The notes under the pieces were generated by a model. That model did no database searches and had not been told where the DNA came from. It saw nothing but the letters and a program-made list of their open reading frames with translations. Below are positions 27,434 through 36,033 of a DNA stretch of 64,000 bases, one piece after another. A program made the translations under genes and the position numbers. The DNA comes from Defluviicoccus sp. GTDB lineage: Bacteria > Pseudomonadota > Alphaproteobacteria > Rhodospirillales > Defluviicoccaceae. Positions within the stretch are counted from its first letter, which is position 1. Every line of letters begins with the position of its first letter. The stretch covers positions 162,106-226,105 of the forward strand of contig JARSSM010000001.1 in NCBI GenBank assembly GCA_029624735.1, read 5' to 3'.

Positions 27434-28699
27434 ATGAGCAACTATTTATTTCGCACGAGAAAAATCGGCCGGCCAAAGTTATCAAGTCTGTGCTTCGACT
27501 TTTTGACGCGGTTCGTTCCGCCGCGCCTTATTGTCGAATGCCTGCTCAAGGCGCGCCGCCGCATCCTCACCGCGCTTGCGCGAGTGTACCTGCCAATCGT
27601 GACACGCGAATGCCTGCGCGACGGTCGCGGGCCCTGGCGAACCGAACCCTTCGGCGCCGAGGACATGATCGCGCAGCCAGCCCTGAGCGCTGTCGGCGCA
27701 GAACCGGAGGAACTGGTACGAGTTCCGCGCCGGTTCAGCTTGCGCAAGCCATTCGTCAGCGTCATTCCCGATGCGACGCTGATCGGCCCGAGCGCCTTCG
27801 CCCTCGACTCGCAACGAAGGGTCCTGATGGAATCGGTCGGTCCCGATTTCGATGACGGGACGCCCGGGTTCTTTGCCCTGCCGATCGACGTTCTTTTCAA
27901 GCGGCTGACGGCGCGTCCCCAGATCGTGATCGAGGAGCCGGTTTGTTCTCTGGTCACAACGTTCGGGTGGATCTACGGCCACTGGTTGATCGAGGGTCTG
28001 CCGCGGCTCGAGGGCTATGAGCTTTACCGGCAGCGCAGTGCGGATAAGCCGCTCCTCCTCATCAACGAGCATCCGCAGTCTTGGAAGATGCAGTCGCTGG
28101 AATTGATGGGCTATGGCCCCGCCGACCTCATGCAGTGGACGCATCCGGCCGCACGCGTCAAGACCCTGATCCTGCCCTCGATCCGTCGCCAGTCCGGCTG
28201 GCCCGAACCCCGCGCCTGCGCTTGGCTGCGCGAGCGGCTGATCGGTGGTCTGCCGCCGCCGGCGCCTTCATCGCCGCGCTACGCGTCGCGGGTCCTCGTT
28301 TCACGCGGGAGCGCACCCGGCCGCCGCATCCTCAACGAGGATGCGTTGATGGAGACGTTGGCACCACTCGGGTTCGCCCGTTATCAGACAGATTCCATGC
28401 ATTTTGCCGAGGAGGTGCGGTTGTTTTCCGGCGCCGAGATTATCATTGCGCTGCATGGCTCTGGCCTGATGAACGCGGTCATGTCACCAAACCGGCCGCT
28501 GGTGATCGACCTCTTCGATGGCTACTGGAGCTCCGATTTCATCAAGCTGGCAGCCGCGATCGGCGCCCGCTACGCATGCGTGCGCGGCGAGCCGGTACGA
28601 ACCAAGGCACACGGACGATGGGTCGACAACGATTGCCTGGTTGACGTCGATGCCATCGTCCGGCTGATTCAGGCAGCCGAAGCCGAACGAGGCCGCTAG
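27434..28699 (+). CDS. Glycosyltransferase family 61 (DUF563) protein
   Basis: A 421-residue probable glycosyltransferase. The central part has WIYGHWLIEGLPRLEGYEL, matching the GFxNFxHWLxExLPRL type motif. The C-terminal half carries FSGAEIIIALHGSGLMNAVM followed by PLVIDLFDG, the strongest GT61 hallmark. Cytoplasmic or membrane-associated; no signal peptide. Donor and acceptor unknown. Lies between the polymerase and flippase genes, so it most likely adds a sugar to the repeat unit handled by them. Confidence 0.84.
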   Translation: MSNYLFRTRKIGRPKLSSLCFDFLTRFVPPRLIVECLLKARRRILTALARVYLPIVTRECLRDGRGPWRTEPFGAEDMIAQPALSAVGAEPEELVRVPRRFSLRKPFVSVIPDATLIGPSAFALDSQRRVLMESVGPDFDDGTPGFFALPIDVLFKRLTARPQIVIEEPVCSLVTTFGWIYGHWLIEGLPRLEGYELYRQRSADKPLLLINEHPQSWKMQSLELMGYGPADLMQWTHPAARVKTLILPSIRRQSGWPEPRACAWLRERLIGGLPPPAPSSPRYASRVLVSRGSAPGRRILNEDALMETLAPLGFARYQTDSMHFAEEVRLFSGAEIIIALHGSGLMNAVMSPNRPLVIDLFDGYWSSDFIKLAAAIGARYACVRGEPVRTKAHGRWVDNDCLVDVDAIVRLIQAAEAERGR

Positions 28700-28770
28700 C
28701 GCCAGCGCACGGCAACGGGCGGTCCGGTCCCTCCAGGGGCGAACTTCCGACAACCGCAGGGAGACGGCGG

Positions 28771-30093
28771 GTGCCGAACAACGCCGGCGGCGAACGGCCA
28801 GCCAGTCAGCAGCGCCTCTGGGCACGTCTCGCCCGCCACCGTGCGCTGATCGTCTCCTACCTGCAGGCATTCTCCGGCCAGCTTGGCCTGAGCCTGTTCA
28901 ACTTCTGCCTCAACATCTTCCTGGTCCGGACGCTGCCGCCCCAAGAGTACGGCATCTTCGCGTTTGCGCTCGTCGCCGGCCAAGTGGCGATGTACGTCAA
29001 CGGCGCCCTGGTTGCGGCACCATTGATGGTGCACGCGCCGGCATGCGAGCCGCCGGCAGCGCGCCTTGAGCTTGAGGCGCGCCTCTATGCGCTGAATACG
29101 TTGATCGCAGTTGCCACGTTTGGCTTCGCGTTCGCCTATGCAATCGCCCAGTATGGTGAAACGGAAGCCGGCGGCGGCTGGGTCGTTACTGCTTTCGCTC
29201 TCTATGTACTCACCTTCATGCAACGACATTTGACCCGCTGCGCCGCCTACGCGCGCCAGCAGCCCGGAATTGCCTGCGCAGGCGATCTTGGCGTCGTCGC
29301 ACTTGGCTGTCTCTTCCTGCTCACTGGGTGGGTGGTGACCGGAGGCTTCGGCGTCGCTTTCGTGCTCGCGGTGCTGGCGGTCGCCAACGCGTGCATGTCG
29401 GCCGTGGAAATGCGCCGCCTCGGTGTGCGGCCGATGGCGCCCTCTCGTGCCCGCATCCGCGGATACGGCCACCTGTGGCTTGAGACGAGATGGGCGCTCC
29501 TGGGCTCGACGACGACATTCGCGCAGTCGCAGGCGCACAGCGTCATCGTCTCGACGGCCGCCGGACCGACCGCGTTTGCTCCACTCGCGGCCGGTCAGGT
29601 CGTCATCGCCCCAGTCGGGATCGCGATGTTTGCGCTCCAGAACGCAATGGTCTCACGGTTGTCGATCGCGGTCAGCCGCTCCGACCGGGCCGCCATCCGG
29701 ATGATCGTTGTGTTCATGACGCTGACGCTGCTGGCGATGGTGGCAGGCATCGGCGTGCTCACCTTCGCGCTCTGGGATCTCATTTGGGATGCCCTTTTCG
29801 AGGCCAAGTACAGCACCTACCCGATGGGTTGGCTGGTCTTCGGCTTCTGGTGCGTCGGCCTTGTGCGTGCACTCTACACGGCCCCAAGCTGCCTTCTCGT
29901 TGCCCTGCGCGAGTTCAGAAGTCTGGCCTTGGCAAGCCTGTTCGGCGGCGGCGTCAGTCTTCTCTGCGTCGGGGTGATCTTACAGGTGGCTCCTTTCTAC
30001 TGGACCGCGGCGGGCGTTCTTGTCGGCGAATTGAGCTTCCTCGGCGCCCTGATTGTTCTTGTCGCACGTAAGCTCGGCGCCGCGAAAAGGTAG
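28771..30093 (+). CDS. Polysaccharide flippase (Wzx/lipopolysaccharide biosynthesis family)
   Basis: A 440-residue integral membrane protein (GTG start at 28771) with about twelve hydrophobic helices, beginning with the family-typical amphipathic GQLGLSLFNFCLNIFLVRTLPPQEYGIFAFALV. This is the MATE-like polysaccharide transporter group that flips lipid-linked repeat units. It complements the polymerase (26011) and the two glycosyltransferases to make a compact Wzx/Wzy-type locus. A 71-nt gap separates it from the GT61 gene. Confidence 0.84.
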   Translation: MPNNAGGERPASQQRLWARLARHRALIVSYLQAFSGQLGLSLFNFCLNIFLVRTLPPQEYGIFAFALVAGQVAMYVNGALVAAPLMVHAPACEPPAARLELEARLYALNTLIAVATFGFAFAYAIAQYGETEAGGGWVVTAFALYVLTFMQRHLTRCAAYARQQPGIACAGDLGVVALGCLFLLTGWVVTGGFGVAFVLAVLAVANACMSAVEMRRLGVRPMAPSRARIRGYGHLWLETRWALLGSTTTFAQSQAHSVIVSTAAGPTAFAPLAAGQVVIAPVGIAMFALQNAMVSRLSIAVSRSDRAAIRMIVVFMTLTLLAMVAGIGVLTFALWDLIWDALFEAKYSTYPMGWLVFGFWCVGLVRALYTAPSCLLVALREFRSLALASLFGGGVSLLCVGVILQVAPFYWTAAGVLVGELSFLGALIVLVARKLGAAKR

Positions 30094-30148
30094 GCAGCGG
30101 CGGTACGGCTCCCCAAAGCCGGCCGCCTCGAACCGGAAAGTTCAACGC

Positions 30149-31120
30149 ATGTCCGTCCTCGTTTCCGTCGTCATCCCGACCTACAACCGCGCCCACGTGA
30201 TCGCTCGCGCGCTGCGCTCCTGCTGCGAACAGAGCCTGCGCGACTTCGAGGTCGTCATCGCCGATGACGAGAAGTCGACCGACAACATCGCCGAAGCGAT
30301 TGCGGCTTTCCCTGAGCTTTCGATCCGGCTGTTGTCAGGTGTGCGCGGCAAGGCGGCCGCTGCGCGCAATGCGGGCGTGCGCGCCGCTTCCGGTACCTAC
30401 GTCGCCTTCCTCGACTCCGACGACGAATTCCTGCCGCGCAAGCTGGAAGCATGCGTGGCCGTGCTCGAACGAGGCGAAGCCGACGCGGTCTACAGCCAGA
30501 CGTATGTCGAGTGCGGCGTCGACCGGCTGTGGGTGAAGCCGCCGCGCGGCATCGCCACCGGCGAGGACATTTCCGATTATCTGTTTGTCGACCAGGGCTG
30601 GGTACATCCCAGCACCCTGGTGCTGCCACGGACATGGGCGCTCAAGTCGCCCTTCGCTGCGGGCCTCGGCTACGGCGACGATGCCCAATTCGCGATCGAT
30701 CTCGTACACGCCGGCGCCCGGCTCAAGATGATCGAGGAGCCGCTGGCGATCTACCACGATACCGGCGCCGCCGACCACTTGTCGCTTTCGCTCTATTATG
30801 AAGACTTTGAAGCGTCGAACAACAAGGCGTTCGTGGACTGGATGGAAGCCAAGCGGCCGCTGATCCCGGAACGCGCCTACCTGGCGTTCAACGTGCGTGT
30901 TCGCGCCCGCATGATCGCGCGCAGCCGCCCGGCCGAGGCCTGTGCGCACCTGTGGCGGGCCTACCGCGGCGGCGTGTTTGGCCTGGCCAAGTCGCTGTAC
31001 TACACGGCGCAGGTGTTCTGTCCGCGCCTGTTCCGAATGGCCCGCGATCTGGTCGTGCGCTGGCGGGGCCGGCCGCAACCCGGCCGCCGCCTGCCGCTGC
31101 TCGAACGCAAGCAGGACTGA
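30149..31120 (+). CDS. Glycosyltransferase family 2
   Basis: A 323-residue GT-A fold enzyme. The N-terminal VSVVIPTYNRAHVIARAL, the nucleotide-sugar site with VIADDEKSTDN, the second acidic motif VAFLDSDDEFLPRKLEA and the catalytic-loop region (GYGDDAQFAIDL, with ED-like acidic residues) are clear. The C-terminal ~100 residues are arginine-rich and may be membrane-peripheral. Start at the ATG at 30149; a longer frame overlaps the flippase gene. Last plus-strand gene of the polysaccharide locus; convergent with the GH16 gene. Confidence 0.9.
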   Translation: MSVLVSVVIPTYNRAHVIARALRSCCEQSLRDFEVVIADDEKSTDNIAEAIAAFPELSIRLLSGVRGKAAAARNAGVRAASGTYVAFLDSDDEFLPRKLEACVAVLERGEADAVYSQTYVECGVDRLWVKPPRGIATGEDISDYLFVDQGWVHPSTLVLPRTWALKSPFAAGLGYGDDAQFAIDLVHAGARLKMIEEPLAIYHDTGAADHLSLSLYYEDFEASNNKAFVDWMEAKRPLIPERAYLAFNVRVRARMIARSRPAEACAHLWRAYRGGVFGLAKSLYYTAQVFCPRLFRMARDLVVRWRGRPQPGRRLPLLERKQD

Positions 31121-31150
31121 GGGGCAGCGGCGAGGCGCAAGAGCAGCGGA

Positions 31151-32824
31151 TCAGAACAGACCGTCGTCGAGCGTGGTGAAGTCGAGCGCCGTCACCTGCC
31201 CTGGCAGGATATTCTTGAGACCGAGGACGCGGGCACCCGAGGCATCGCCGATCCAGGTATAGCCCCAGGTCGGATCGTGGAGGAAGTACAGGTCCTCAAA
31301 GTGCAAGCCACCGGTGAGGCCGATCTTGTCGATCCCATCCTGAAAATCGCTGAAGCGGTCAGACCCTTGACCGGGTTCCAGCCGGACGACATCGACACCG
31401 CCACCGCCGAACACAAAGTCGTTACCAGCGCCGCCGGAGATGGTGTCGTTGCCGGCACCGGCGTAAATCGTATCGCTGCCGCCCAATCCTTGGATCAGGT
31501 CGTTGCCGCCGGTGCCGGCTTGTGTTTCAGCCGCGTTGGTGCCGTTGATGCGGACAAAACCGGTGGAGCCCGATGACGTCCCGCCACTACCGCTGCCGGC
31601 AGTCGTCCCGCTGCTGCTGCTGGCAGTGGTCGTGCTGCCGCCGCTGCCGGCTGTGACGAAATCGCTCGCATCCAGCTTCGTCGGCAGGACATACTTGAGG
31701 CCCATGAGGGCGTTGCCGGACTTGTCCGTCACCCAGGTATATTGCCAGGTCGAGTCGTAGCGGAAGCGCAGGTCCTCGAAGCGCAATCCCGTGCTGAGGC
31801 CAATCTTGTCGGTGCCATCAACGTAATCGAGCACCTTGTCCGGTCCTTGGCCGGGCGCGATCATGAAGACGTCGGCACCGGCGCCACCGAATATGAAGTC
31901 GTTGCCCGAACCGGCAAAGATCGTGTCGTTGCCGCCGCCGGCTTCAATCGTATCGTCGCCACCGAGGCCTGAGATCTGCTCGGATGCGGCGGTGCCCTTG
32001 AGCGCATCGGGGCCGGCGCTGCCGACGACGCTATTGGTGCCACTGCTGCCCGTGCCACTGGTACCGGTGCTGCCGGTGCCGGTGCTGCCCTGACCTTCCT
32101 GGTAAACACGCACCCAATCGACTACCAGTTCCGCACCATCGACTGCGGATGTCGGCTCCCCCGCCCAGGCGCCACCCACGGTTAGGTTGAGGATCGGGTA
32201 GAAGAACTGATCAAAGGGACTTCCCTGCCCACCACCAACGGCACGAGCGTACTCGGTGTCGGAGATCGTCCCGAACGCGTTACCGTCGACATAGAACGTC
32301 AACTGAACATGCCCGTCGCTGCCCCGGTCCCACTCCATACCCCAAGTGTGCCAACCCTGCGACCAGTCGGTGCCATTGGCAGCAACATACTTCTGGGCGT
32401 GATTGCCGTTGGCTGCGTAGTGCACGGTTGAATAACCGTGCGTCAGCTCTCTGGAGGTGCCGAGATACTCCAGGATATCGATCTCACCCGAATTCGGCCA
32501 ATACCCATAGACATTGTCGCGCGGCATCATCCAGAGCGCAGACCACAGCCCCTGGCCGGCGGGTAAGTCAGCACGAAACTCAATGTAGCCGTACTTCCAA
32601 GCTTCCAGATTGCGGCCATGGACCAAGCCGCCGTACCAGCCGTCAGAGCGCTGATCGACCGCTAAGTGCAGATAGCCATTCCCAACGCTAACAAGGCTCG
32701 GATCCCATGCCTTGATGGTTCCGTACCGGTCAGGCCAAGTTTGGGAACTGCCCTTGATCCATTTGCTGGAGTCGAAATAATTGAACTCGTCGGACCAAAT
32801 CAGCTTGTACTGGCTCAGATCCAT
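31151..32824 (-). CDS. Glycoside hydrolase family 16 with duplicated RTX (hemolysin-type calcium-binding) modules
   Basis: A 557-residue secreted beta-glucanase-like enzyme. Residues about 5-255 are a GH16 beta-jelly-roll with the catalytic SGEIDILEYLG (E-I-D-I-x-E type) and WSALWMMPR. After a Gly/Ser/Thr linker comes an RTX nonapeptide block (GGDDTIEAGGGNDTIFAG...), then a 50-residue module (DKIGLSTGLRFEDLRF...), a second Ser/Gly/Thr linker, and a second copy of both. No N-terminal signal peptide; RTX repeats and an acidic/hydrophobic C-terminus (LDDGLF) indicate type I secretion. Convergent with the GT2 gene; likely trims or remodels the exopolysaccharide made nearby, as ExsH/ExoK-type enzymes do. 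Confidence 0.92.
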   Translation of the reverse strand: MDLSQYKLIWSDEFNYFDSSKWIKGSSQTWPDRYGTIKAWDPSLVSVGNGYLHLAVDQRSDGWYGGLVHGRNLEAWKYGYIEFRADLPAGQGLWSALWMMPRDNVYGYWPNSGEIDILEYLGTSRELTHGYSTVHYAANGNHAQKYVAANGTDWSQGWHTWGMEWDRGSDGHVQLTFYVDGNAFGTISDTEYARAVGGGQGSPFDQFFYPILNLTVGGAWAGEPTSAVDGAELVVDWVRVYQEGQGSTGTGSTGTSGTGSSGTNSVVGSAGPDALKGTAASEQISGLGGDDTIEAGGGNDTIFAGSGNDFIFGGAGADVFMIAPGQGPDKVLDYVDGTDKIGLSTGLRFEDLRFRYDSTWQYTWVTDKSGNALMGLKYVLPTKLDASDFVTAGSGGSTTTASSSSGTTAGSGSGGTSSGSTGFVRINGTNAAETQAGTGGNDLIQGLGGSDTIYAGAGNDTISGGAGNDFVFGGGGVDVVRLEPGQGSDRFSDFQDGIDKIGLTGGLHFEDLYFLHDPTWGYTWIGDASGARVLGLKNILPGQVTALDFTTLDDGLF

Positions 32825-33357
32825 CGTGCTGGTTTCCTCCTGTCGGGTGCAGGCGGTCGATGCGACCAATCGTCACGACGCCGGCTGGAGCTCCAGGCAC
32901 GCCGCACGAGGTCGAAGAACTGGAGGCGCCAGCCGCTCGCGCATGACGACCGCCGATCATTCGCTTGCATCGCACGCGATGCTGGGCTTTCCCGGAGGTT
33001 GATGCGGCTGCCGGCGCGAAAGCCGCACCCAAGATCCCTATTTTTGCGCGCACGTGACACCCGCCCAATTGGGTGAGTTGACGCTTAATGGGTGTAAAAA
33101 CCCGCATTTGGGTCTTTTTATGGCCAACGACCGTTATCAGGTCGTCCGCCTTTTTTGGGATCGGTTGGAGGAAGGAGGGCCCGCACCCATGGTGGCGACC
33201 AAGGCCACACGCCGGCCCAGCACTCCGACCGGCGAACAACAGCGCTCCGCGGCTGCCGCTCAGCGCGCGGGCCGGTGTACGATTATGATGCGGGTATTAT
33301 GCGGGCGGTCCGCGCTCCGCGGTCCGCGCTCCGCGCGGCACGCCCCGTACGGGCGTC
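32825..33357. other. 533-nt stretch without a supported gene
   Basis: Short frames here (33054-33377 on the plus strand) have no recognisable domain and poor coding character. Notable content: a 10-bp palindrome CCCAATTGGG at 33064-33073 and, just after it, AAAAACCC-GCATTT-GGGTCTTTTT at about 33096-33119, a weak bidirectional terminator-like hairpin. The left part must contain the promoter of the GH16 gene (minus strand). Confidence 0.5.
33307..33334. repeat. Perfect 14-bp tandem duplication
   Basis: GGTCCGCGCTCCGC occurs twice, back to back (33307-33320 and 33321-33334), 24 nt past the 3' end of the mop gene. It is flanked by further GC-rich inverted sequence and may act in transcript end formation or be simple slippage. 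Confidence 0.7.
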
Positions 33358-33783
33358 CTACTCGACGGCGAGGATGATGTGCGAGGCCTTGATCAGCGCA
33401 GAGGCCCGTTCGCCCGGCTTAAGGCCGAGGCTCTGGACGCTGCCACCAGTGATGATCGCCGTCAGCTCCAGGCCGCCACCCAGATCGAGCGTCAACTCGC
33501 TGTTGATAGGCCCATCAATGACGTTGGTGACCACACCGGCGAGACAGTTGCGCGCCGATACCTTGCCCGCATCGACGTCGCGGGCAAGCAGGACGAAATT
33601 CGACTTGATCAGGGCGGTTGCCGCGCGCCCGGGCTTCAAATCAAGCGCGGTAACACTGCGCTTGGTAATGATGGCGCAAATCGTCATCCCCGGCGCGATC
33701 TCCAGCTCCACCTCGGCGGCAATCGGCCCCTGATTGATCGCCTTGACGATGCCGGGCAAGGCGTTCCTGGCGCTTGTTCTCAT
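33358..33783 (-). CDS. mop: Molybdenum-pterin/molybdate-binding protein with two Mop (TOBE) domains
   Basis: A 141-residue cytoplasmic molybdate-binding protein built from two tandem Mop/TOBE domains, residues about 5-70 ([21 protein letters not shown]... [11 protein letters not shown]) and 75-141 ([21 protein letters not shown]... [13 protein letters not shown]). It resembles ModG-type di-Mop proteins that store molybdate in oligomers. Start taken at 33783; eight residues upstream are non-conserved. Its place directly beside nifA suggests molybdate buffering for FeMo-cofactor synthesis. Confidence 0.9.
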   Translation of the reverse strand: MRTSARNALPGIVKAINQGPIAAEVELEIAPGMTICAIITKRSVTALDLKPGRAATALIKSNFVLLARDVDAGKVSARNCLAGVVTNVIDGPINSELTLDLGGGLELTAIITGGSVQSLGLKPGERASALIKASHIILAVE

Positions 33784-34216
33784 CTCCGACCTCTCTTTGC
33801 TCACCACCGATGAACGACCGTCCGCCGACTGCCGTCAAAACGAGCGCATGCTGCCCGCAATCGCATCAGCCGAGCGCAACCGCCCGCGCGAGCCGGCCCT
33901 GCGCTCGCGTCCGCTGCCCGCTCGTGCTGCGACACGCAATAGCACGCAAGATCCGCGCCATCCCCGCAGACAGACCGGATGCAAGGGCGTTTGGCGACGA
34001 AACAGCGGTCGGACGCGTGCGACAGTTGCCATTCTCGGCTGCAGAAGAGCGCATAGCTGCTTCCGCCTGCGAGCATGGAGCCGTGGTCCCAACTTTGCTT
34101 GGTGTCATGCGGACGACGAGTGCACTGGAATGAATGCGACCGGCCGCGCCGCCGGCGGCGACGGCAGTTGCGACCGCCACCCGAAGACCGCGAACCGGGA
34201 AGCAGGAACCCCTCCG
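33784..34216. other. 433-nt gap between mop and nifA without a supported gene
   Basis: The nifA reading frame is open upstream to 33734, but the residues before 34217 look like out-of-gene translation (Arg/Pro/Ser-rich, no domain). I searched by eye for -24/-12 and TGT-N10-ACA elements and found no convincing one. I also saw no FNR/FixK palindrome inside the gap. nifA here may therefore use an unrecognised or sigma-70 promoter. Confidence 0.5.
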
Positions 34217-35845
34217 ATGAGCGTTCTCCAGCGCAAGCAGACGGCACTCTCGCTGGTCAGCATCTACGAGATCTCCAAGATTCTTAGCGCGTCTCTCAAC
34301 CTGGAAGCGACTCTGCGCGCCGTTCTCAACCTCCTTTCGTGCTACATGGACATGCGCCGCGGCGTGGTCGCCATCAACGATGCAGCCGGCAACCTGACCG
34401 TCGTCGCCGCTTCAGGCATCTCGCCGCGCGATGTGAGCGAAGGGGCGGCCGATCTGCCGGCAGAGGTGGCGGCGCGGATCCTTTCGGGCGAAATGCCGTT
34501 CGTAACCGAGAACGTGGCCGACGACGTCCTGCTCGCCGACTATGTGCGCGTTCCGGATGCGCTCGAAGACGAGACGGTTTCATTCCTGGCGGTGCCGATC
34601 CGCACCTCCGGCAAGCCGTTCGGAGTGCTTGCCATCGCGCGGGTTTGGAACCGCCATGGCGCCATTGATTTCGGCGAGGATGTGCGGTTCCTGACCATGG
34701 TCGCCAACCTGGTGGCGCAGACCGTGAAGCTGCACGAGCGCATTCCGGCCGAATGCAGTGCTGCGCACCACTCGGGCCGTTTGGCCTCGGTCCGTCCCGC
34801 ACCGCGGCCGGATGCGACAGAACACCATTTGGCGGACGTCATCGGTGTCAGCCGCGCCATGCAGCAGGTGTTCGCGCAAGTCCACCTCGTCGCCCCCACC
34901 CGCTCCACGGTCGTGCTGCGTGGTGAAAGCGGCACCGGCAAGGAGCTGATCGCCAAGGCCGTGCACGTGCTGAGCCCGCGGACCGCCGGGCCGTTCATCA
35001 AGGTCAACTGTGCCGCGCTGCCGGACACGTTGCTGGAATCCGAGTTGTTCGGACACGAAAAGGGCGCCTTCACCGGCGCCACACACGAACGCAAGGGCCG
35101 CTTTGAGCTGGCTAACGAGGGCACGCTGTTCCTCGACGAGATCGGCGACATCTCGCCGTCGTTCCAGGCGAAGCTGCTGCGCGTGCTGCAGGAACGCGAG
35201 TTCGAGCGGGTCGGCGGCACGCGTACGATCAAGGTCGACGTGCGCCTCGTCTGTGCCACCAATCGGAATCTCGAGGAGGCGGTCGCAAAGGGCGAGTTCC
35301 GCGCCGATCTCTACTATCGGATCAACGTGGTGCCGATCTTCATCCCGAGCCTGCGCGAGCGGACGGAGGACGTTCCTCTCCTGGCCGATCATTTCCTCGC
35401 CGCGTTCAACCGCGACAATGAGCGCCAGCTTCGCTTCACCGACCGTGCGATTGCCGCCCTGCAGACCTGCTCGTTTCCCGGCAATGTCCGCGAGTTGGAA
35501 AACTGCATCCAGCGCCTGGCGACCCTCACGCGCGGCGACATCATTGATGAAATCGATCTGCCGTGTCAGCAGGCCCTGTGCCAGTGCGCCACGCTTCTGC
35601 CGCAGCCGGCGTACACGCAGGCACGCGAGCCAGCCACATCGCCAGTGGATGAATCGCTGGCCGCAGACTGGCAGGAAGTGGACGATTTGAGCAATCTCGA
35701 TGCCCTGCCGCAGCGCGAACGGCTGGTCCGGGTGATGGAGCGGGCGGGCTGGGTGCAGGCGAAGGCAGCGCGGATGCTTGGGATCAGCCCGCGCCAGATG
35801 GGCTACGCGTTGCGCAAGCACAACATCACGGTGAAGCGCTTCTGA
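34217..35845 (+). CDS. nifA: Nif-specific sigma-54 activator NifA, oxygen-sensitive type
   Basis: A 542-residue enhancer-binding protein. N-terminal GAF domain ([18 protein letters not shown]...), AAA+ domain with Walker A GESGTGKE (residue ~236) and the sigma-54 contact loop GAFTGA (~283), and C-terminal Fis-type HTH ([20 protein letters not shown]). Between the AAA+ domain and the linker the cysteines C418, C430, C450 and C455 fit the CX11CX19CX4C pattern that makes alphaproteobacterial NifA directly oxygen-sensitive. The ATG at 34217 gives the usual MxxxQ...LxxIYEISK start. It should activate the -24/-12 promoters found ahead of nifB, nifH and the iscA-like gene. Confidence 0.97.
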   Translation: MSVLQRKQTALSLVSIYEISKILSASLNLEATLRAVLNLLSCYMDMRRGVVAINDAAGNLTVVAASGISPRDVSEGAADLPAEVAARILSGEMPFVTENVADDVLLADYVRVPDALEDETVSFLAVPIRTSGKPFGVLAIARVWNRHGAIDFGEDVRFLTMVANLVAQTVKLHERIPAECSAAHHSGRLASVRPAPRPDATEHHLADVIGVSRAMQQVFAQVHLVAPTRSTVVLRGESGTGKELIAKAVHVLSPRTAGPFIKVNCAALPDTLLESELFGHEKGAFTGATHERKGRFELANEGTLFLDEIGDISPSFQAKLLRVLQEREFERVGGTRTIKVDVRLVCATNRNLEEAVAKGEFRADLYYRINVVPIFIPSLRERTEDVPLLADHFLAAFNRDNERQLRFTDRAIAALQTCSFPGNVRELENCIQRLATLTRGDIIDEIDLPCQQALCQCATLLPQPAYTQAREPATSPVDESLAADWQEVDDLSNLDALPQRERLVRVMERAGWVQAKAARMLGISPRQMGYALRKHNITVKRF

Positions 35846-35877
35846 AGCGGTTGTGACGGGCTCGCGGCCGCTGTGGC

Positions 35878-35893
35878 TGTCGCATCTCCGACA
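35878..35893 (+). promoter_or_regulatory. NifA upstream activator sequence 1 for nifB
   Basis: A perfect TGT-N10-ACA motif (TGTCGCATCTCCGACA), about 92 nt upstream of the nifB -24 element and 20 nt upstream of a second identical-type site. Tandem NifA sites on one helical face (20-nt period) favour cooperative binding. Confidence 0.85.
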
Positions 35894-35897
35894 CCGA

Positions 35898-35913
35898 TGT
35901 CGCGTCCACAACA
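35898..35913 (+). promoter_or_regulatory. NifA upstream activator sequence 2 for nifB
   Basis: A second perfect TGT-N10-ACA motif (TGTCGCGTCCACAACA), phased two helical turns after the first. The DNA between it and the -24/-12 element (35930-35965) is AT-rich, as expected of an IHF-bent loop. Confidence 0.85.
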
Positions 35914-35969
35914 CGCGACAAACACCGCGCCAAACCAATAATGGCAATAAAAACAATTCACTAGCAAGA

Positions 35970-35985
35970 TGGCCCCAGCCTTGCA
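35970..35985 (+). promoter_or_regulatory. Sigma-54 promoter of nifB-fdxN-nifT
   Basis: TGGCCCCAGCCTTGCA matches TGGCACG-N4-TTGCW with the invariant GG and GC correctly spaced. It lies 48 nt ahead of the nifB GTG, putting transcription start near 35997. Two NifA sites lie upstream. Confidence 0.88.
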
Positions 35986-36033
35986 TTCCCGGTCTCCGGT
36001 AAGGATCAGCCGAGACAGGGAAGGGCCAAAGCG

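Noticed and set aside
31151..32824. The RTX repeats as a CRISPR or DNA-repeat array
   Set aside because: The repetition is at the protein level (GGxGxDxx nonapeptides) with varied codons, inside a clear GH16 reading frame.
33054..33377. A 107-codon plus-strand ORF between GH16 and mop
   Set aside because: No domain, shifts into Arg/Ala/Ser-rich sequence over the 14-bp repeat, and no ribosome site; treated as non-coding.
33716..33760. An FNR/FixK-like site (TTGATCGCCTTGAC) near mop
   Set aside because: It lacks the second half-site ATCAA and lies inside the mop coding region.
33734..34216. An N-terminal extension of NifA
   Set aside because: The extra residues are Arg/Pro-rich and unlike NifA; the family start is at the [12 protein letters not shown] segment.
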